The notes under the pieces were generated by a model. The model was not told the origin of the DNA, did no database searches, and saw nothing but the letters and a program-made list of their open reading frames with translations. A stretch of 64,000 bases of DNA from JAWWPY01 sp963822825 (GTDB lineage: Bacteria > Actinomycetota > Actinomycetes > Streptosporangiales > Streptosporangiaceae): NCBI GenBank assembly GCA_963822825.1, contig CAWGIW010000006.1, positions 482,158-546,157 of the forward strand, written 5' to 3'. Shown one piece after another: positions 27,033-36,043 of the stretch. Position 1 is the stretch's first letter. The number at the start of each line of letters is the position of its first letter. Both the position numbers and the translations under genes were made by a program.

Positions 27033-27051
27033 ACGTTTTTCGAAACCGTTG
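27033..27051. promoter_or_regulatory. LacI operator copy 2 (AACGTTTTTCGAAACCGTT)
   Basis: This 19-bp element has outer arms AACG/CGTT and the inner TTCGAA, giving extended near-dyad symmetry, and contains the decamer TTTTCGAAAC found next to the lacI start. It is about 45 bp upstream of the first isomerase gene, where repression or looping with copy 1 would be expected. Confidence 0.6.
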
Positions 27052-27095
27052 GCCCCGTCAGCCAGCCGTCCCGCGTGTACGAGGAGCCCAGCAGC

Positions 27096-27905
27096 GTGAC
27101 TACGACGAATCCCCCGGCTTTGCAGCTTTATACGGTCCGCGAGCGGCTGGCCGACGACCGGAAGGCCGTCCTGGCCAGCATCGCCGGTTTCGGGTACGGG
27201 GCGGTGGAGCCGTTCAACATCCTCGATGACCCCGCCGGGTTGCGTGCCGACCTCGACGCCGCTGGCCTGCTCGTGTGCAGCGTCCACGCGACACCCTCCG
27301 GCGAGCAGACGGCGGCGCTGCTGCGGGCCGCGCGGACGCTGGGCGCGGGCACCGTCATCGTGCCGCACATGCCGCCGGCCCGGTTCGCCGACCGTGCGAG
27401 CGTCCTGGCCCTGGCGGATGAGCTGAACGAGATCGCGGCCCGGACCGCCGACCAGGGCCTCCGGCTGGGCTATCACAACCACGATTTCGAGCTTTCGTCC
27501 ATGGTGGACGGCCGGCCCGCGCTGGAGGTCCTGGCCGACGCGCTGGACGACCCGGTGGATGGCGGGGGGGCTGGCGGGGGTGTCGGCGGGGTGCTGCTCG
27601 AAGTCAACACGTACTGGGCGGCGGTCGGCGGGCAGGATGTCCCCGCGCTGCTGGGCCGGCTTGGTGATCGCGTGCGTTACCTGCACGTCAAGGACGGCCC
27701 GGTGACCAGGGATGACCCGATGACCGCGGTCGGCGCGGGGCGGATGCCGGTCGCCGGGATCCTGGCCGCGGGCTCGTCTGCCGAGTGGCATGTCGTCGAG
27801 CTGGACCATTGCGCGACCGACATGATGACGGCCGTCGGGGAGAGCCTGGGGTGGCTGGCCGCCCATGGGCTGGCCCGGCCGGCCCGGCGCCCGCTCGGGG
27901 CATGA
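27096..27905 (+). CDS. Sugar phosphate isomerase/epimerase (xylose-isomerase-like TIM barrel)
   Basis: This 269-residue AP-endonuclease-2/IolE-type TIM barrel begins at GTG 27,096 (GAGGAG eight bases upstream). It contains LQLYTVRERLADDRK at strand 1, the metal-ligand HNHDFEL near residue 128, LEVNTYWAAVGGQD, YLHVKDGP and a C-terminal VVELDH. Relatives act on inositol intermediates or keto-sugars. Its stop overlaps the next start (ATGA), so it is coupled to the Gfo/Idh dehydrogenase. Control by the divergent LacI protein is likely. Confidence 0.88.
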   Translation: MTTTNPPALQLYTVRERLADDRKAVLASIAGFGYGAVEPFNILDDPAGLRADLDAAGLLVCSVHATPSGEQTAALLRAARTLGAGTVIVPHMPPARFADRASVLALADELNEIAARTADQGLRLGYHNHDFELSSMVDGRPALEVLADALDDPVDGGGAGGGVGGVLLEVNTYWAAVGGQDVPALLGRLGDRVRYLHVKDGPVTRDDPMTAVGAGRMPVAGILAAGSSAEWHVVELDHCATDMMTAVGESLGWLAAHGLARPARRPLGA

Positions 27906-29020
27906 CGATGGCTGGTGGTGAGCCGGTCGGCGTGGCCGTGGTGGGCTGCGGCACCATCAGCGATGCCTACCTGCGCAATCTGACGTCGTTCCCCGACCTG
28001 CGGGTGCTCTTCTGCGCCGATCTCGACATCGAGCGGGCCGAGGCGCAGGCCGCGCGGTACGGCGTGCCCGCGGCCGGCAGCACGGCCCAGGCGCTCGAGC
28101 ACCCGGGCGTGGAACTCGTCGTCAACCTCACGGTGCCCGCCGCGCATGCCGAGACGGCCACGGCGGCGATCGCCGCGGGCAAGAGCGTCTGGATCGAGAA
28201 GCCACTGGCTCTCGACACCGCGTCCGGGCGCCGGCTGCTCGCCGATGCCGAGGAGGCCCGCGTACGGATCGGCTGCGCGCCCGACACCGTGCTGGGCGCC
28301 GGGCTGCAGACGGCGCGGCGGGTCATGGACGCCGATGCCATCGGCAGGCCGCAGACCGCGCTGGCGCTGATGCAGGGCCCCGGACCGGAGAGCTGGCACC
28401 CGGACCCCGAGTTCCTCTTCCAGCGCGGCGCGGGCCCACTGTTCGACGTGGGGCCGTATTACCTGACCGCACTGGCCACGCTGTTCGGCCCAGCCGAGCA
28501 GGTGGCAGCGGTGGGCCGCCGCAGTCGCGACCGCCGGGTCATCGGCAGCGGGCCCCGGGCCGGAGCCGGGTTCGGTGTCGAGGTGTCCACCCACGTCGCC
28601 GCTCTGGTCGGCTACGCGGGAGGCCAGGCCGCCTCGCTGGTGCTGAGCTTCGATTCACCGCTGCGGCGGCACGGCTTCGTCGAGATCACCGGCACCGAGG
28701 CCGTGCTCGCGCTGCCGGACCCGAACAACTTCGACGGCGACGTCCGTATCCGCACGACGGGCGCCGACGACTGGACCGCGATACCAGCGAAGGGAGCCAC
28801 CGCCGGGCGCGGGCTCGGCGCCCTCGATATGGCCCGCGCCCTGCGCGGCGGTGCCTCCCATCGTGCGTCCGGGGAGATCGCGCTGCATGTCCTGGAGACC
28901 ATGGAGGCCATCGAGCGGTCCATCTCCGGGGGCTCGTTCGAGCGGGTGCGGACCACCTTCAGCGCCCCGGATGCGCTGGAAGCGGACTGGGATCCGTACG
29001 CCCGGACCATCATGGTCTGA
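27902..29020 (+). CDS. Gfo/Idh/MocA-family dehydrogenase
   Basis: This 372-residue protein begins with a Rossmann motif (GVAVVGCGTISDAYLRNL), a pyridine-nucleotide-binding EKPLAL segment near residue 100 (the family Lys), and a C-terminal sheet domain (FDVGPYYLTALATLFG). It oxidises or epimerises a sugar or cyclitol with NAD(P). Four-base overlap with the upstream isomerase and a short gap of 19 bp to a second Gfo/Idh gene indicate one operon. Confidence 0.9.
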   Translation: MTMAGGEPVGVAVVGCGTISDAYLRNLTSFPDLRVLFCADLDIERAEAQAARYGVPAAGSTAQALEHPGVELVVNLTVPAAHAETATAAIAAGKSVWIEKPLALDTASGRRLLADAEEARVRIGCAPDTVLGAGLQTARRVMDADAIGRPQTALALMQGPGPESWHPDPEFLFQRGAGPLFDVGPYYLTALATLFGPAEQVAAVGRRSRDRRVIGSGPRAGAGFGVEVSTHVAALVGYAGGQAASLVLSFDSPLRRHGFVEITGTEAVLALPDPNNFDGDVRIRTTGADDWTAIPAKGATAGRGLGALDMARALRGGASHRASGEIALHVLETMEAIERSISGGSFERVRTTFSAPDALEADWDPYARTIMV

Positions 29021-29039
29021 GCGATCCTGGGGAGGGCAC

Positions 29040-30218
29040 GTGGACCAGCAGGCAGCTCAGCCGACCTTCGGCGTGGGCATGGTCGGGTACGCGTTCATGG
29101 GCGCCGCCCACTCGCAGGCCTGGCGCACCGCGCCGCGCGTCTTCGACCTGCCGCTGCAGCCCCGCATGGTCGCGCTGGCCGGCCGTGACGCGGCGGCGGT
29201 CCGCACGGCCGCCGGGCGGCTCGGCTGGATGGCGGCGGAGACCGACTGGCACGACCTGATCGGCCGCGCCGACGTGCAGTTGGTCGACATATGCACGCCA
29301 GGCGACCGGCACGCCGAGATCGCCATCGCCGCCCTCGACGCCGGCCAGCACGTGCTGTGCGAGAAGCCGCTCGCCAACACGGTCGAAGAGGCCGAGGCCA
29401 TGGTGGCCGCCGCGCGGCGAGCCGCCGCGCGCGGTGTCCGCTCGATGGTCGGCTTCAACTACCGCCGTGTCCCGGCGCTCGCTCTGGCCCGCCAGCTGGT
29501 GGCCGGCGGGCGGATCGGCGCGCTCCGTCACGTCCGTGCGAGCTACCTCCAGGACTGGCTGGTCAACCCGTCGTTCCCGCTGACCTGGCGGCTGCAGCGG
29601 GAACACGCGGGATCAGGGGCGCTGGGCGATCTGGGGGCTCACGTCGTCAACCTGGCCCAGTACCTGACCGGCGAACTGATCTCGGGCGTCTCGGGTGTCA
29701 CCACCACCTTCGTGGGCGAGCGCCCGCGGCCCGGCGCGGCCGGCCGCGAGCGGGGCTCCGGGCCGGTGACGGTGGACGACGCCGCCCTGTTCACCGCGCG
29801 GCTCAGCTCGGGGGCTCTGGGCTCGTTCGAGGCGACCCGGTTCGCGTCCGGCCGCAAGAACGCGCTGCGGATGGAACTCAACGGCGACCGCGGCAGCCTC
29901 GCGTTCGACCTGGAGCGGCTGAACGAGCTGCGGTTCTACGACCGCACCGACAACGGGATGACGGCCGGCTTCCGGCGCATACTGGTGACCGAGCCCGGCC
30001 ATCCCTACCTGTCGGCCTGGTGGCCGCCCGGTCACGTGCTCGGCTGGGAGCATACGTTCACCCATCAGGTCCGGGATCTGGTCACCGCCATCGCCGAGGG
30101 GCGCGATCCGCGGCCGTCTTTCGCCGACGGTCTGCAGGTGCAGCGGGTGCTGGCCACCGTCCTGCACAGCGCCGCGCACGAGTCCAGGTGGACACCGGTC
30201 CCGCCGCCCGCGAACTGA
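29040..30218 (+). CDS. Gfo/Idh/MocA-family dehydrogenase (second)
   Basis: This 392-residue protein starts at GTG 29,040, with GGGGAGGG upstream. Motifs are GVGMVGYAFMGAAHSQAW (Rossmann), CEKPLANT (family Lys), VGFNYRRVPAL and GALGDLGAHVVNLAQYL, with metal-like His. It resembles the IolG/levoglucosan-dehydrogenase branch. Two different dehydrogenases flanked by two TIM-barrel isomerases suggest successive oxidation and isomerisation of a glycoside, as in 3-keto-sugar pathways; that is inference from context. Confidence 0.9.
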   Translation: MDQQAAQPTFGVGMVGYAFMGAAHSQAWRTAPRVFDLPLQPRMVALAGRDAAAVRTAAGRLGWMAAETDWHDLIGRADVQLVDICTPGDRHAEIAIAALDAGQHVLCEKPLANTVEEAEAMVAAARRAAARGVRSMVGFNYRRVPALALARQLVAGGRIGALRHVRASYLQDWLVNPSFPLTWRLQREHAGSGALGDLGAHVVNLAQYLTGELISGVSGVTTTFVGERPRPGAAGRERGSGPVTVDDAALFTARLSSGALGSFEATRFASGRKNALRMELNGDRGSLAFDLERLNELRFYDRTDNGMTAGFRRILVTEPGHPYLSAWWPPGHVLGWEHTFTHQVRDLVTAIAEGRDPRPSFADGLQVQRVLATVLHSAAHESRWTPVPPPAN

Positions 30219-30249
30219 GTTTCTCAGCCCCAACGAAAGGTAGCGCTTG

Positions 30250-31257
30250 ATGTCCCGGCCCTTCACGTTGTTCACCGGCCAGTGGGCCGATCTGCCCCTT
30301 GAAGAGGTCTGCCGGCTGGCCCGCGACTGGGGCTACGACGGCCTCGAGCTGGCCTGCTGGGGGGATCACTTCGAGGTCAGCCGCGCCCTGGGCGACGACG
30401 GTTACCTGTCCGCACGCCGCGCGCTGCTGGCCAAGCACGGCCTGCGATGCTGGGCCATCTCGAACCACCTGGTCGGGCAAGCCGTCTGCGACCATCCGAT
30501 CGACGAGCGGCACCGCGCCATCCTGCCCGCCCGGATCTGGGCCGACGGTGAACCCGAGGGTGTCCGCCACCGGGCGGCCGCCGAGATGGCGGACACGGCC
30601 CGCGCCGCCGCCGCGTTCGGGGTGGACACGGTGGTCGGGTTCACCGGGTCGTCGATCTGGCACACCGTGGCCATGTTCCCGCCGACGCCAGCCGCCATGA
30701 TCGACCGCGGTTACGCCGACTTCGCCGAGCGCTGGAACCCGATCCTGGATGTCTTCGACTCCGAGGGGGTGCGCTTCGCGCACGAGGTTCACCCCAGCGA
30801 AATCGCCTACGACTTCTGGACCACCCAGCGCGCGCTGGAAGCCGTGGGCCGCCGGCCCGCGTTCGGGCTGAACTTCGACCCGAGTCACTTCGTCTGGCAG
30901 GACCTCGATCCGGTCGCGTTCCTGGCCGCGTACCGGGACCGGATCTACCACGTGGACTGCAAGGAAGCACGTAAACGGCTCGACGGGCGCAACGGCCGCC
31001 TCGGCTCGCACCTGCCCTGGGGAGATCCGCGGCGCGGCTGGGACTTTGTTTCGGCAGGCCACGGGGACATCCGTTGGGAAGATATCTTCCGCATGCTGAA
31101 CGCGATCGGTTACCGCGGACCGATCTCGGTCGAGTGGGAGGATGCGGGGATGGACCGGCTGGCCGGGGCGGCGGAGGCGGTCACCTACCTGCGGCGGTTC
31201 GACTTCGAGCCTCCGCAGGCGTCCTTCGACGCGGCGTTCGGCAGCGATTCGCCGTGA
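30250..31257 (+). CDS. Sugar phosphate isomerase/epimerase (TIM barrel), second
   Basis: This 335-residue xylose-isomerase-like barrel starts at ATG 30,250 behind GAAAGG. Metal ligands are visible as EVHPSEIAYD, FGLNFDPSHFVWQ, YHVDCKEARK and VEWEDAGMDR. It belongs to the larger subfamily often encoded beside Gfo/Idh dehydrogenases in sugar-lactone or 3-keto-glucoside utilisation. Its 3' end overlaps by 73 bp the convergent remnant of a TPR regulator. Confidence 0.88.
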   Translation: MSRPFTLFTGQWADLPLEEVCRLARDWGYDGLELACWGDHFEVSRALGDDGYLSARRALLAKHGLRCWAISNHLVGQAVCDHPIDERHRAILPARIWADGEPEGVRHRAAAEMADTARAAAAFGVDTVVGFTGSSIWHTVAMFPPTPAAMIDRGYADFAERWNPILDVFDSEGVRFAHEVHPSEIAYDFWTTQRALEAVGRRPAFGLNFDPSHFVWQDLDPVAFLAAYRDRIYHVDCKEARKRLDGRNGRLGSHLPWGDPRRGWDFVSAGHGDIRWEDIFRMLNAIGYRGPISVEWEDAGMDRLAGAAEAVTYLRRFDFEPPQASFDAAFGSDSP

Positions 31258-32483
31258 CGTACCGGCTCCGCGGCCACTGAACCCGGCGGGCCGCTGCGCT
31301 CCAGCCGGTCACGGATCGGGGCGGCGCCCCGGGCGTCCCCGAGAGCTTCCAGGATGGCCAGCGCCCTGCGCCAGGACCGGCGGGCCGCCTCCGGGTGGCC
31401 GACGGCGCCGGAAAGATCACCGAGGTCACGAAGTGTCTCGGCCTCGCCGTGCCGATCACCGGCGCGCCGGTGGACGGCGAGAGCCTGCCGGTAGCAGTCA
31501 CGGGCCTGGCCCGGCTTCCGCATCGCCCGGTAGATCGCGGCGAGGTCGCTCAGAGCCGTGCCTTCAATCTGCCGGTAGCCGATCTCACGGGCAACGTCCA
31601 GCCCCTGCCGGGAGCAGGCCAGGGCGGCGCCGGCCCGGCCCAGCCCGATGTAGGTCTGGCCGAGGTTGACCAGGGCGAGGGTCTCCACATACTTGCTGCC
31701 CGGCTCGCCGGGACGCGGCCAGTACCTGCTGGAAGCAGTCGAGGGCGCCGTCGAACCGGCGCAACTCCAGATACGTGCAGCCGAGGTTGTTCATGGAGTT
31801 GGCGCTTTCGCCCCATCGGTCGCCGTTCTCACGGCGGATGTTCCGTGCCTCCATATAGCAGGCGAGGGCATCCTCGAACTGGCCGAGGCCCGAATAGGCG
31901 TGACCGAGGCAGTCCAGTACCCAGGCCTGACCGCCGCGGTCGCCGGCGCGGCGGGCGGCGGTAACCCCGATGCTGGCACAGGCGAGCCAGTCGGCCCATG
32001 GCCTGCGCAGGCCGAAAGAACTCCGCATAGCGACGGGGAATTTCCATGCCACATCGTCATGACCGGTCTCCGCGGCCAGCTGGATAGCCGCGGTCAGGTT
32101 CGCGTGCTCGGCGTCGCACCAGGCCAAGGCCTGCTCGTAGCCGCTGAACGACAGCGGTTCGCAGCCGGGCGGCGCGGAGCCGAGGGGAACGTGCCGGCGT
32201 CCGGGTACGAGCACCCGGTCGGCATTGTCGGCGGTATGCAGGTACCAGATGAGTAGCCGCCGGATCGCGGATCCGCGGCCCTCGGGGCTCTCACGCCACG
32301 GGCCTGTTCGGCAGCGTAGATCCGCAGCAGGTCATGAAGCCGGTAGCGGCCGGGCGGTGCCTCGTCGATCAGGTGCACACCGGACAGGAACCCGAGCTGG
32401 CGGCCGGCCTCCTCCTCAGTGGTCGCGGCGAGCGCCGCGGCCGCGGAGACGCCGATGTCTGGGCCCGTGTGCAGCCCGAGGAG
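31185..32483 (-). pseudogene. C-terminal remnant of an AfsR-like NB-ARC/TPR regulator
   Basis: The recognisable sequence starts at LLGLHTGPDIGVSAAAALA and HLIDEAPPGRYRLHDLLRIYAAEQ, the winged-helix end of an NB-ARC module. It then shifts frame near 32,290 (to ESPEGRGSAIRRLLIWYLHTA) and again near 31,713 (to REPGSKYVETLALVNLGQTY). Five to six TPR units follow. The intact paralogue at 52,840-55,797 shows what is missing: the whole N-terminal OmpR-type DNA-binding, BTAD and ATPase region. The remnant abuts a plus-strand fragment at about 32,485. Confidence 0.75.
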
Positions 32484-32485
32484 CC

Positions 32486-32824
32486 GTCACCGCGTCGCCC
32501 ATCACGATCGCATCGACCGGAGGCATCGGCAACACGGCCTTCCAGGCCAACGGCAGCTACCTCGTTGGGCAGGCCGGCGGCCAGGTCGTGGTCACCGGGC
32601 TTCACAGCTCGGGCGGCACCTCGGCGCTCGCGGTCGCCCGGCTCAACAGCAACGGGACCTTGGACACCACCTTCGGCTCCGGTGGAGCGGAGACGACCAG
32701 CCTGCCCGGCCAGGGATCAGCGGTCGCCATCCAGCCGGATGGAAAGATCGTGGTCGCCGGGGAACTGGAAACGCCGGGATCATCGACGGTGGAACTCGTC
32801 GTCGCCCGCTTCCTCAGCCAGTGA
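32486..32824 (+). pseudogene. Delta-60 repeat protein remnant (C-terminal end)
   Basis: About 110 residues contain delta-60/beta-propeller-like repeats: VVTGLHSSGGTSALAVARLNSNGTLDTTFG and IQPDGKIVVAGELE, ending LVVARFLSQ. Such proteins are usually several hundred residues, secreted and repetitive; here the 5' part is absent and the sequence begins directly at the head of the antisense regulator remnant. It is probably the tail left by a deletion. A perfect palindrome follows as terminator. Confidence 0.6.
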
Positions 32825-32828
32825 CGCC

Positions 32829-32866
32829 GGCCCAGGTTCACCGCGCCGGCGCGGTGAACCTGGGCC
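32829..32866. terminator. Perfect 38-bp palindrome, bidirectional terminator
   Basis: The sequence reads identically on both strands: a 16-bp perfect stem (GGCCCAGGTTCACCGC and its complement) around GCCGGC. It lies 5 bp after the delta-60 stop and 25 bp after the convergent amidohydrolase stop, the expected place for a shared rho-independent-like terminator. No U-tract follows, as is common in high-GC actinomycetes. Confidence 0.75.
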
Positions 32867-32890
32867 GTGGCGGAGCGCACCGGCCACGCC

Positions 32891-33853
32891 TCAGCCGAGG
32901 CCGAAGAGCGCCCGGGGGTTGCGGACCGCCACCGCCTGGATCTGATCCTCGTCCAGCGCCTCGGTCAGGGTGGCCACCGGCGCCGAGAGCGCCATGTCGA
33001 AGGGCAGGTCGGTACCCAGGACGACATGGTCGACGCCGACCCGCTCGACGAGGTAGCGCAGTGCCTGCGCGTCGTGGGTGATCGTGTCGAAGTACAGCTG
33101 GCCGAAGAACGACCAGGCGTCAACCGGTGTGTCGGCGAGTTCCGGGCGTACCCGGCGGGCGTGGACCAAGCGCCCCGTCTGGTACGGGAGGAAGCCGCCC
33201 CCGTGCATGAGCACCAAGCGCACCCGGGGGTGGCGATCCAGCACCCCGGCACAGATGAGCCGCTCGACCACGATCGTCGTCTCGAGCGGGTTGCCGATCG
33301 CGTTCTGCAAGTACCACTCCCCGAGCGCCGGATGGCTGCAATTGAACGCCGGGTGAATGAGCACGGGACACCCTAGGGCGTCCGCCTCGGCCCAGAAGAC
33401 GTCGAACTCCTTCTCGTCGAGGCGGCGGCCGACGATCGACGTCCCGATAGCGGCCCCTACCGCCCCGGCCGCGACCGCGTCGCGGAAGGCCCGTGCCGCC
33501 TGCTCGGGGGCCTGCATCGGCAGGTTGGCCAGCCAGTGCAGACGGTCCGGCGCGTAAGCACAGAACTCGGCCATCCCGTCGTTGCTCGCCGAGCACAGCG
33601 CGTCCGCCAGGTCAGCCTGGAGGTCGTACCCGAACAGGACCGGGGCCGGGGAGACGACCGCCCCCCAGAGCCCGCGCTCGCCGAGATCCCTGATCTTCTC
33701 CACCGGGCTGCGGAAGGAGTCCAGGAGCGTGAATGGCACATGGTGGGGGCCACGCCATACCCCACCCTCGACCGAGAAGCCGAGCGCCGGCTCCTGTTCG
33801 CCGAGGCGCAGCACGGCATCGGGGATGACGTGGTTGTGGACGTCGAGAAACAC
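32891..33853 (-). CDS. Amidohydrolase, ACMSD-like (metal-dependent decarboxylase family)
   Basis: This 320-residue amidohydrolase_2 protein begins MFLDVHNHVIPDAV, giving the HxH metal motif at residues 6-8. Other ligands are HPAFN (near 172), LMHGGGFLPYQTGR (near 221) and LGTDLPFDM (near 285). The ACMSD/resorcylate-decarboxylase group decarboxylates aromatic or muconate acids; some relatives are hydrolases. The start codon is a GTG. The divergent Liv-transport operon begins about 220 bp away, so it may belong to the same catabolic island. Confidence 0.88.
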   Translation of the reverse strand: MFLDVHNHVIPDAVLRLGEQEPALGFSVEGGVWRGPHHVPFTLLDSFRSPVEKIRDLGERGLWGAVVSPAPVLFGYDLQADLADALCSASNDGMAEFCAYAPDRLHWLANLPMQAPEQAARAFRDAVAAGAVGAAIGTSIVGRRLDEKEFDVFWAEADALGCPVLIHPAFNCSHPALGEWYLQNAIGNPLETTIVVERLICAGVLDRHPRVRLVLMHGGGFLPYQTGRLVHARRVRPELADTPVDAWSFFGQLYFDTITHDAQALRYLVERVGVDHVVLGTDLPFDMALSAPVATLTEALDEDQIQAVAVRNPRALFGLG

Positions 33854-34071
33854 GCCAGTTCCTCCTGATCAGATCGGGCCGGTGTCAAGCGACACTATGC
33901 CCACAGGCTCTGACCAGCAAGGCTGTTGACGCCCCCCTGTAGCCATGCTAACTTGCGACTTTAATCCTGCTATTGGTCGCAGGCGGGCTCCCTATACCGC
34001 GAGTCAGGTGATTCTGACCGCGCATGGGCGGACGATTCCTCGGCGCGAAGAAGCGAACGGGAGGAGCCACA
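33854..34071. promoter_or_regulatory. Divergent promoter region between amidohydrolase and Liv operon
   Basis: About 218 bp between the amidohydrolase start and the leader ORF, AT-richer than average (around 33,940-33,985 with GCTAACTTGCGACTTTAATC). Both flanking operons must start here. I did not find a clear palindrome or -35/-10 pair. Confidence 0.45.
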
Positions 34072-34149
34072 GTGGTCAAGAACGAGCCCGCCCGTGACGC
34101 GCAGGCGGTGCCCAGGCCAGCGCCAACCGCAGAGCGCGTGCGTGAATGA
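34072..34149 (+). CDS. Short leader ORF overlapping livH
   Basis: A GTG at 34,072 sits behind a strong GGGAGGAG site and opens a 25-residue frame (VVKNEPARDAQAVPRPAP then TAERVRE). Its TGA overlaps the livH ATG (ATGA). The first transporter gene itself lacks a Shine-Dalgarno sequence, so translation of livH may depend on this short frame. It could instead be the start of a deleted gene; no family is recognised. Confidence 0.5.
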   Translation: MVKNEPARDAQAVPRPAPTAERVRE

Positions 34150-35024
34150 ACACGCTGTTTCTCGGGATCGGCTTCGGGCTGGTGACAGCGTCGGTGCTGG
34201 CCATCTCGACCGTTGCGCTGTCCCTTCAGTTCGGGGTGACGCGGGTGCCCAACTTCGCCCATGGCGAATTGATGACCGTAGGCGCGTACGCCGCGCTGGT
34301 CACTGACCGGGCGGTCCACAATGTGCTCCTGGCGGCGCTCGCCGCCATCGCCTCGGGATGTGTCCTCGGTGTCGCCATCAACAAGCTGCTGTTCGGCCCG
34401 TTCCGGCGGCGGAATGTCGCCCGCCTGACGCTGTTCGTGCTCACGATCGCGGCATCGATCATCATCCAGAACGTGGTGCTGCTCATCTTCGGCGGATCCA
34501 CCCAGCCACTGCCCCTCGGCGGGGGGACACCACATCACCTCGGCCCGTTCCTCTTCACCACCCAGCAGGAACTGATCATCGTCCTCGCGGTGGTGATCAT
34601 GGCCGCGGTCCACGTACTGCTGAAGTACACCTACTTCGGCCGGGCCCAGCGGGCCGTCGCCGAAAACCTTTCCCTGGCCCAGGCCAGCGGGATCAACTCC
34701 GCCCAGGTCATCAACCGGACCTGGGTCCTTACTGGAGCCATGGCCGGCCTGGCGGGTTTCGTGCTGGGTCTCACCACCGGCGGCCTGTACCCGGCCATGG
34801 GCTTTCAGTTCCTGCTGATCGTGTTCGCAGCCGCGATCCTCGGCGGCATTGGCCAGCCTTACGGCGCGATGGCAGGCGCCTTGGTCGTCGGCATCACCAT
34901 GGAGGTGAGCGCACTGTATATCAGCTCCGACTACAAGACCGTAGTCGCGTTCATGCTGCTCATCCTCGCCCTGCTAGTGCGCCCGCAGGGCCTGGTGGCC
35001 GCCCGCCTGCCCGCGGCGGCCTGA
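34146..35024 (+). CDS. livH: Branched-chain amino acid-type ABC permease (LivH family)
   Basis: This 292-residue inner-membrane permease has about eight helices and typical LivH sequence: LSLQFGVTRVPNFAHGELMTVGAYAAL and FAAAILGGIGQPYGAMAGALVVGI. It forms the translocation pore with LivM. Liv-type systems in actinomycetes often carry non-amino-acid substrates such as amides, aromatic acids or urea. It is first in the operon livHMGF-binding protein. Confidence 0.92.
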   Translation: MNTLFLGIGFGLVTASVLAISTVALSLQFGVTRVPNFAHGELMTVGAYAALVTDRAVHNVLLAALAAIASGCVLGVAINKLLFGPFRRRNVARLTLFVLTIAASIIIQNVVLLIFGGSTQPLPLGGGTPHHLGPFLFTTQQELIIVLAVVIMAAVHVLLKYTYFGRAQRAVAENLSLAQASGINSAQVINRTWVLTGAMAGLAGFVLGLTTGGLYPAMGFQFLLIVFAAAILGGIGQPYGAMAGALVVGITMEVSALYISSDYKTVVAFMLLILALLVRPQGLVAARLPAAA

Positions 35025-35033
35025 GGCGGGGAC

Positions 35034-36038
35034 ATGTTCCAGTACCTCGTCAGCATCGGCACCCTGGCCGCGATCACGAGCATGCTCACCCTCGGGCTGA
35101 ACTCCCGGTGGGGACTGGGCGGCCAGCTTGATCTGGGGTACTACCTGTTCGTCGCGCTCGGCGCCTACGTGGACGGCGTGCTGACCCTGCCCGCCGCCAG
35201 CACGACGCCGGGGGTGCACTACATTCTCGGCCTGGGTCTTCCTTTCGTGGTCGGGTTCCTCGGGGCCGGGACCGTCACCGGCTTGCTGTCCCTGGCCATC
35301 GGTGCCGTCGCGCTGCGAAACCTCCGCGCTGAATACTTCGCCATCGTCACAGTGGCGACGACGATCATCGGCTACACCACGATCAGCCAGTACACCCCGC
35401 TGTTCAACGGCTACAACGGCCTCTACGGGGCGAGCCAGCCCTTCGAGGGCGTGCTGAACTTCGGCCCGCAGGCGTACCAGACCTTCTATTTCGGCTTGTG
35501 CGTCGCGATCCTGGCCGCCGTGTTCGTGATCCTCGAGCTCATCCGGCGCAGTCCGTTCGGCCGGGCGGTCAAGTCCGTCCGCGAGGACGAGGTGGCCGCG
35601 GCCGCGTTCGGGCGTAACCCCTACCGGCTCCGGCTCAAGGCGTACGTCCTCGGCGGCGTGGTCGCCGGCCTGGGCGGCAGCCTGTTCATGCACTACATAT
35701 CGGCGTTCAACCCGGCGTCCTGGTCCCCCCTGGAGACTTTCCTGCTCTACGGAGCGCTCCTGGTCGGCGGGACCGCCAACAGCTCTGGCGCCGTGGCGGG
35801 CGCAGTGCTCGTGCTGGTCGCGTTCCCGCAGCTGGCCCAGCTCATACCGGCCTTCGGCAGCAACTCGAACGCGGGCCCGGCGGTGCAGGCCATCACCATC
35901 GGGCTGCTTATCATCGTGGTCCTGCGGTTCCGGCCGGCAGGCCTCCTGCCGGAGCTGAAGACCATGAGCGGGCAGTTGCGGACCGCGGGATCGTGGAACT
36001 GGCGCGCCCGCCACGGCGCCGGGTCGGGCGAGAGCTGA
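35034..36038 (+). CDS. livM: Branched-chain amino acid-type ABC permease (LivM family)
   Basis: This 334-residue permease with nine to ten helices includes GLGGQLDLGYYLFVALGAY, LRNLRAEYFAIVTVATTIIG and FGRAVKSVREDEVAAAAFGRN, the coupling-helix EAA-like loop. It is ten bases after livH and just before livG. It provides the second half of the pore. Confidence 0.92.
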   Translation: MFQYLVSIGTLAAITSMLTLGLNSRWGLGGQLDLGYYLFVALGAYVDGVLTLPAASTTPGVHYILGLGLPFVVGFLGAGTVTGLLSLAIGAVALRNLRAEYFAIVTVATTIIGYTTISQYTPLFNGYNGLYGASQPFEGVLNFGPQAYQTFYFGLCVAILAAVFVILELIRRSPFGRAVKSVREDEVAAAAFGRNPYRLRLKAYVLGGVVAGLGGSLFMHYISAFNPASWSPLETFLLYGALLVGGTANSSGAVAGAVLVLVAFPQLAQLIPAFGSNSNAGPAVQAITIGLLIIVVLRFRPAGLLPELKTMSGQLRTAGSWNWRARHGAGSGES

Positions 36039-36043
36039 CCGCG

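Noticed and set aside
32829..32866. Perfect palindrome as a phage attachment site or IS end
   Set aside because: No integrase, transposase, target duplication or tRNA gene is near; placement after two convergent stops fits a terminator.
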